From NCBI RefSeq assembly GCF_022321485.1, contig NZ_JAKOGG010000022.1, forward strand, positions 1 to 64,000: DNA of 64,000 bases, given 5' to 3'. Positions 63,125 to 64,000 of this stretch are shown here, one piece after another. Numbering within the stretch: position 1 is the stretch's first letter; each line of letters opens with the position of its first letter. Source of the DNA: Shewanella electrica. GTDB taxonomy: Bacteria > Pseudomonadota > Gammaproteobacteria > Enterobacterales > Shewanellaceae. Under the pieces are notes generated by a model that was not told the DNA's origin, did no database searches, and was given only the letters and a program-made list of their open reading frames with translations. The position numbers and the translations under genes are program-made.

Positions 63125-64000
63125 ATGGCAATCACCCGCGATGATTTAGTGGTTTTCAAACCAGAGCTACTTGGCACATCTGACGATGCCGGTGGGCAGC
63201 GTACTAAAAACCCTGTGCGCAGCGGCGAGATCAACGAGCTGTTTACGGCGATTTCCGATATCGACCACGCCGTGAGCGCCGTAGATATTGTGAAATGCTT
63301 TCCCGCGCTTGATACATCGGGTACCGAAACGCTGCTTGATGGTCACATTTTTGTGAGCCAGCCACCAACCGATCCGCTAGTGAGTTGGCTGATTGCGGAA
63401 TCTGACTTGCTCGATGATGAGTCACGCATGACCGACATGGTGGATATTCTTCAAGGAAGTGTGGTTGCAGGGCAATTAGTGCGCCGTGGGTTGATTGGGT
63501 TATTGGCTGGTCAAGATAGTTTTCCGCGTTCCTATTTGCAGTCCAGCTACCAATTCGACGGTCGCGAATATTGGGCAAACGTGACGTTGACCAAAGGGCA
63601 GATCATTTGTATCTCAGTGGAATACGAGGGCAACGCTAACGCTAACTATCCGCGCTTTGAGCACTTTTGTGAAGTGCAAGAAACGGTCACCGGCGCGGCC
63701 GTGGGTAACGTCTATTTTCAGCCACCAATCCCCTATGACACGCCAGATAGCAATCTTAATATCAACGGCGAGAGTGGTTGCACCAAACTACGTTTTACCT
63801 CTCAGAATGACGGCATTAAGTTTCATGGGGTTAGCCGGTTAGCGGCGGCAAATGATAGTTCGTTGATTGAGGTCGATAACACCACAGTGGATATGCTGCC
63901 CAAAGTGAGCAGTGTTAGCTACACCTCCAACAACACCATCAGCGGTGACAGTGGCGCCACTGCGTCATTGGCAACCCGTCGCGGAGTGTTTACCGCAAGA
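63125..64000 (+). CDS. tail protein, cut by the window edge
   Basis: 292 codons without a stop: MAITRDDLVVFKPELLGTSDDAGGQRTKNPVRSGEINELFTAISDIDHAVSAVDIVKCFPAL. Likely a tail-tip or fibre protein from its place after the tape measure. Starts one base after the previous stop. Confidence 0.65.
   Translation, partial: MAITRDDLVVFKPELLGTSDDAGGQRTKNPVRSGEINELFTAISDIDHAVSAVDIVKCFPALDTSGTETLLDGHIFVSQPPTDPLVSWLIAESDLLDDESRMTDMVDILQGSVVAGQLVRRGLIGLLAGQDSFPRSYLQSSYQFDGREYWANVTLTKGQIICISVEYEGNANANYPRFEHFCEVQETVTGAAVGNVYFQPPIPYDTPDSNLNINGESGCTKLRFTSQNDGIKFHGVSRLAAANDSSLIEVDNTTVDMLPKVSSVSYTSNNTISGDSGATASLATRRGVFTAR

Larger units (their letters stand above)
23654..64000. mobile_element. lambda-like prophage, left part (right end outside the window)
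   Basis: Integrase, excisionase-like gene, leftward early operon, CI/Cro switch, O/P-like replication genes with iterons, lysis, lambda-type packaging (TerS/TerL), head and tail genes follow in lambdoid order. The left boundary is set at the tRNA-Leu 3' end by inference. The right boundary lies after 64,000. It carries several AT-rich insertions (30.6-34.1, 41.9-44.6, 55.5-56.0, 57.3-58.3 kb). Confidence 0.92.

Overview
The window looks like a Shewanella or close relative (Alteromonadales, Gammaproteobacteria). The evidence is the pheS-pheT-ihfA cluster, a small periplasmic tetraheme cytochrome c, a DUF2989-type lipoprotein between two GAPDH genes (one a long ~480-residue form), and a tRNA-Gly-Cys-Leu cluster. 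No rRNA or CRISPR array was seen.

Bases 1-23,653 are chromosomal: tRNA-Lys, glutaredoxin (grxA), the helicase radD, phenylalanyl-tRNA synthetase (pheS, pheT) with ihfA, an L-lactate dehydrogenase-like gene, two membrane proteins, the tetraheme cytochrome, a quinone/aromatic-stress block (ygiD-like dioxygenase, yqjG, DoxX protein, divergent LysR regulator), an RND efflux pair, a patatin-like lipase, two GAPDH genes around a lipoprotein, and three tRNAs.

From about 23,654 to beyond the right edge lies a lambda-like prophage, apparently integrated at tRNA-Leu. Its left edge carries an EVE-HNH-type endonuclease gene, then integrase and a leftward early operon (excisionase-like DUF4224 protein, PapB-like regulator, SNF2 helicase with a PD-(D/E)XK-like nuclease, small genes) up to a leftward promoter near 30,530. 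A CI-like repressor and Cro lie near 34,100-35,090. The leftward and rightward promoters share an almost identical operator. Between them, in the place of lambda rexAB, is an AT-rich three-gene cassette: Cap4/DUF4297-like nuclease, small middle component and SMC-like ABC ATPase. I read it as an ABC-three-component (ABC-3C) conflict system and as the best candidate for the interesting system here.

The rightward early operon (35.1-41.9 kb) holds an O-like replication protein with iterons inside its gene, a DnaC-like loader, a second complete tyrosine recombinase and a Q-like gene. At 41.9-45.0 kb is an accessory island: a two-TM Abi-like protein, two minus-strand genes separated by a convincing integron attC site, GCGC-rich palindromic repeats and a GrlR-like protein. 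Then come a terminator, lysis genes (endolysin, Rz/Rz1, holin), packaging and head genes (TerS, TerL, gpW, portal, protease-capsid fusion), tail genes, a minus-strand Rha-type antirepressor preceded by a C4-like antisense RNA whose two pairing segments match its ribosome binding site, two unknown cargo genes, tape measure and an unfinished tail gene at the right edge. attR is outside the window.
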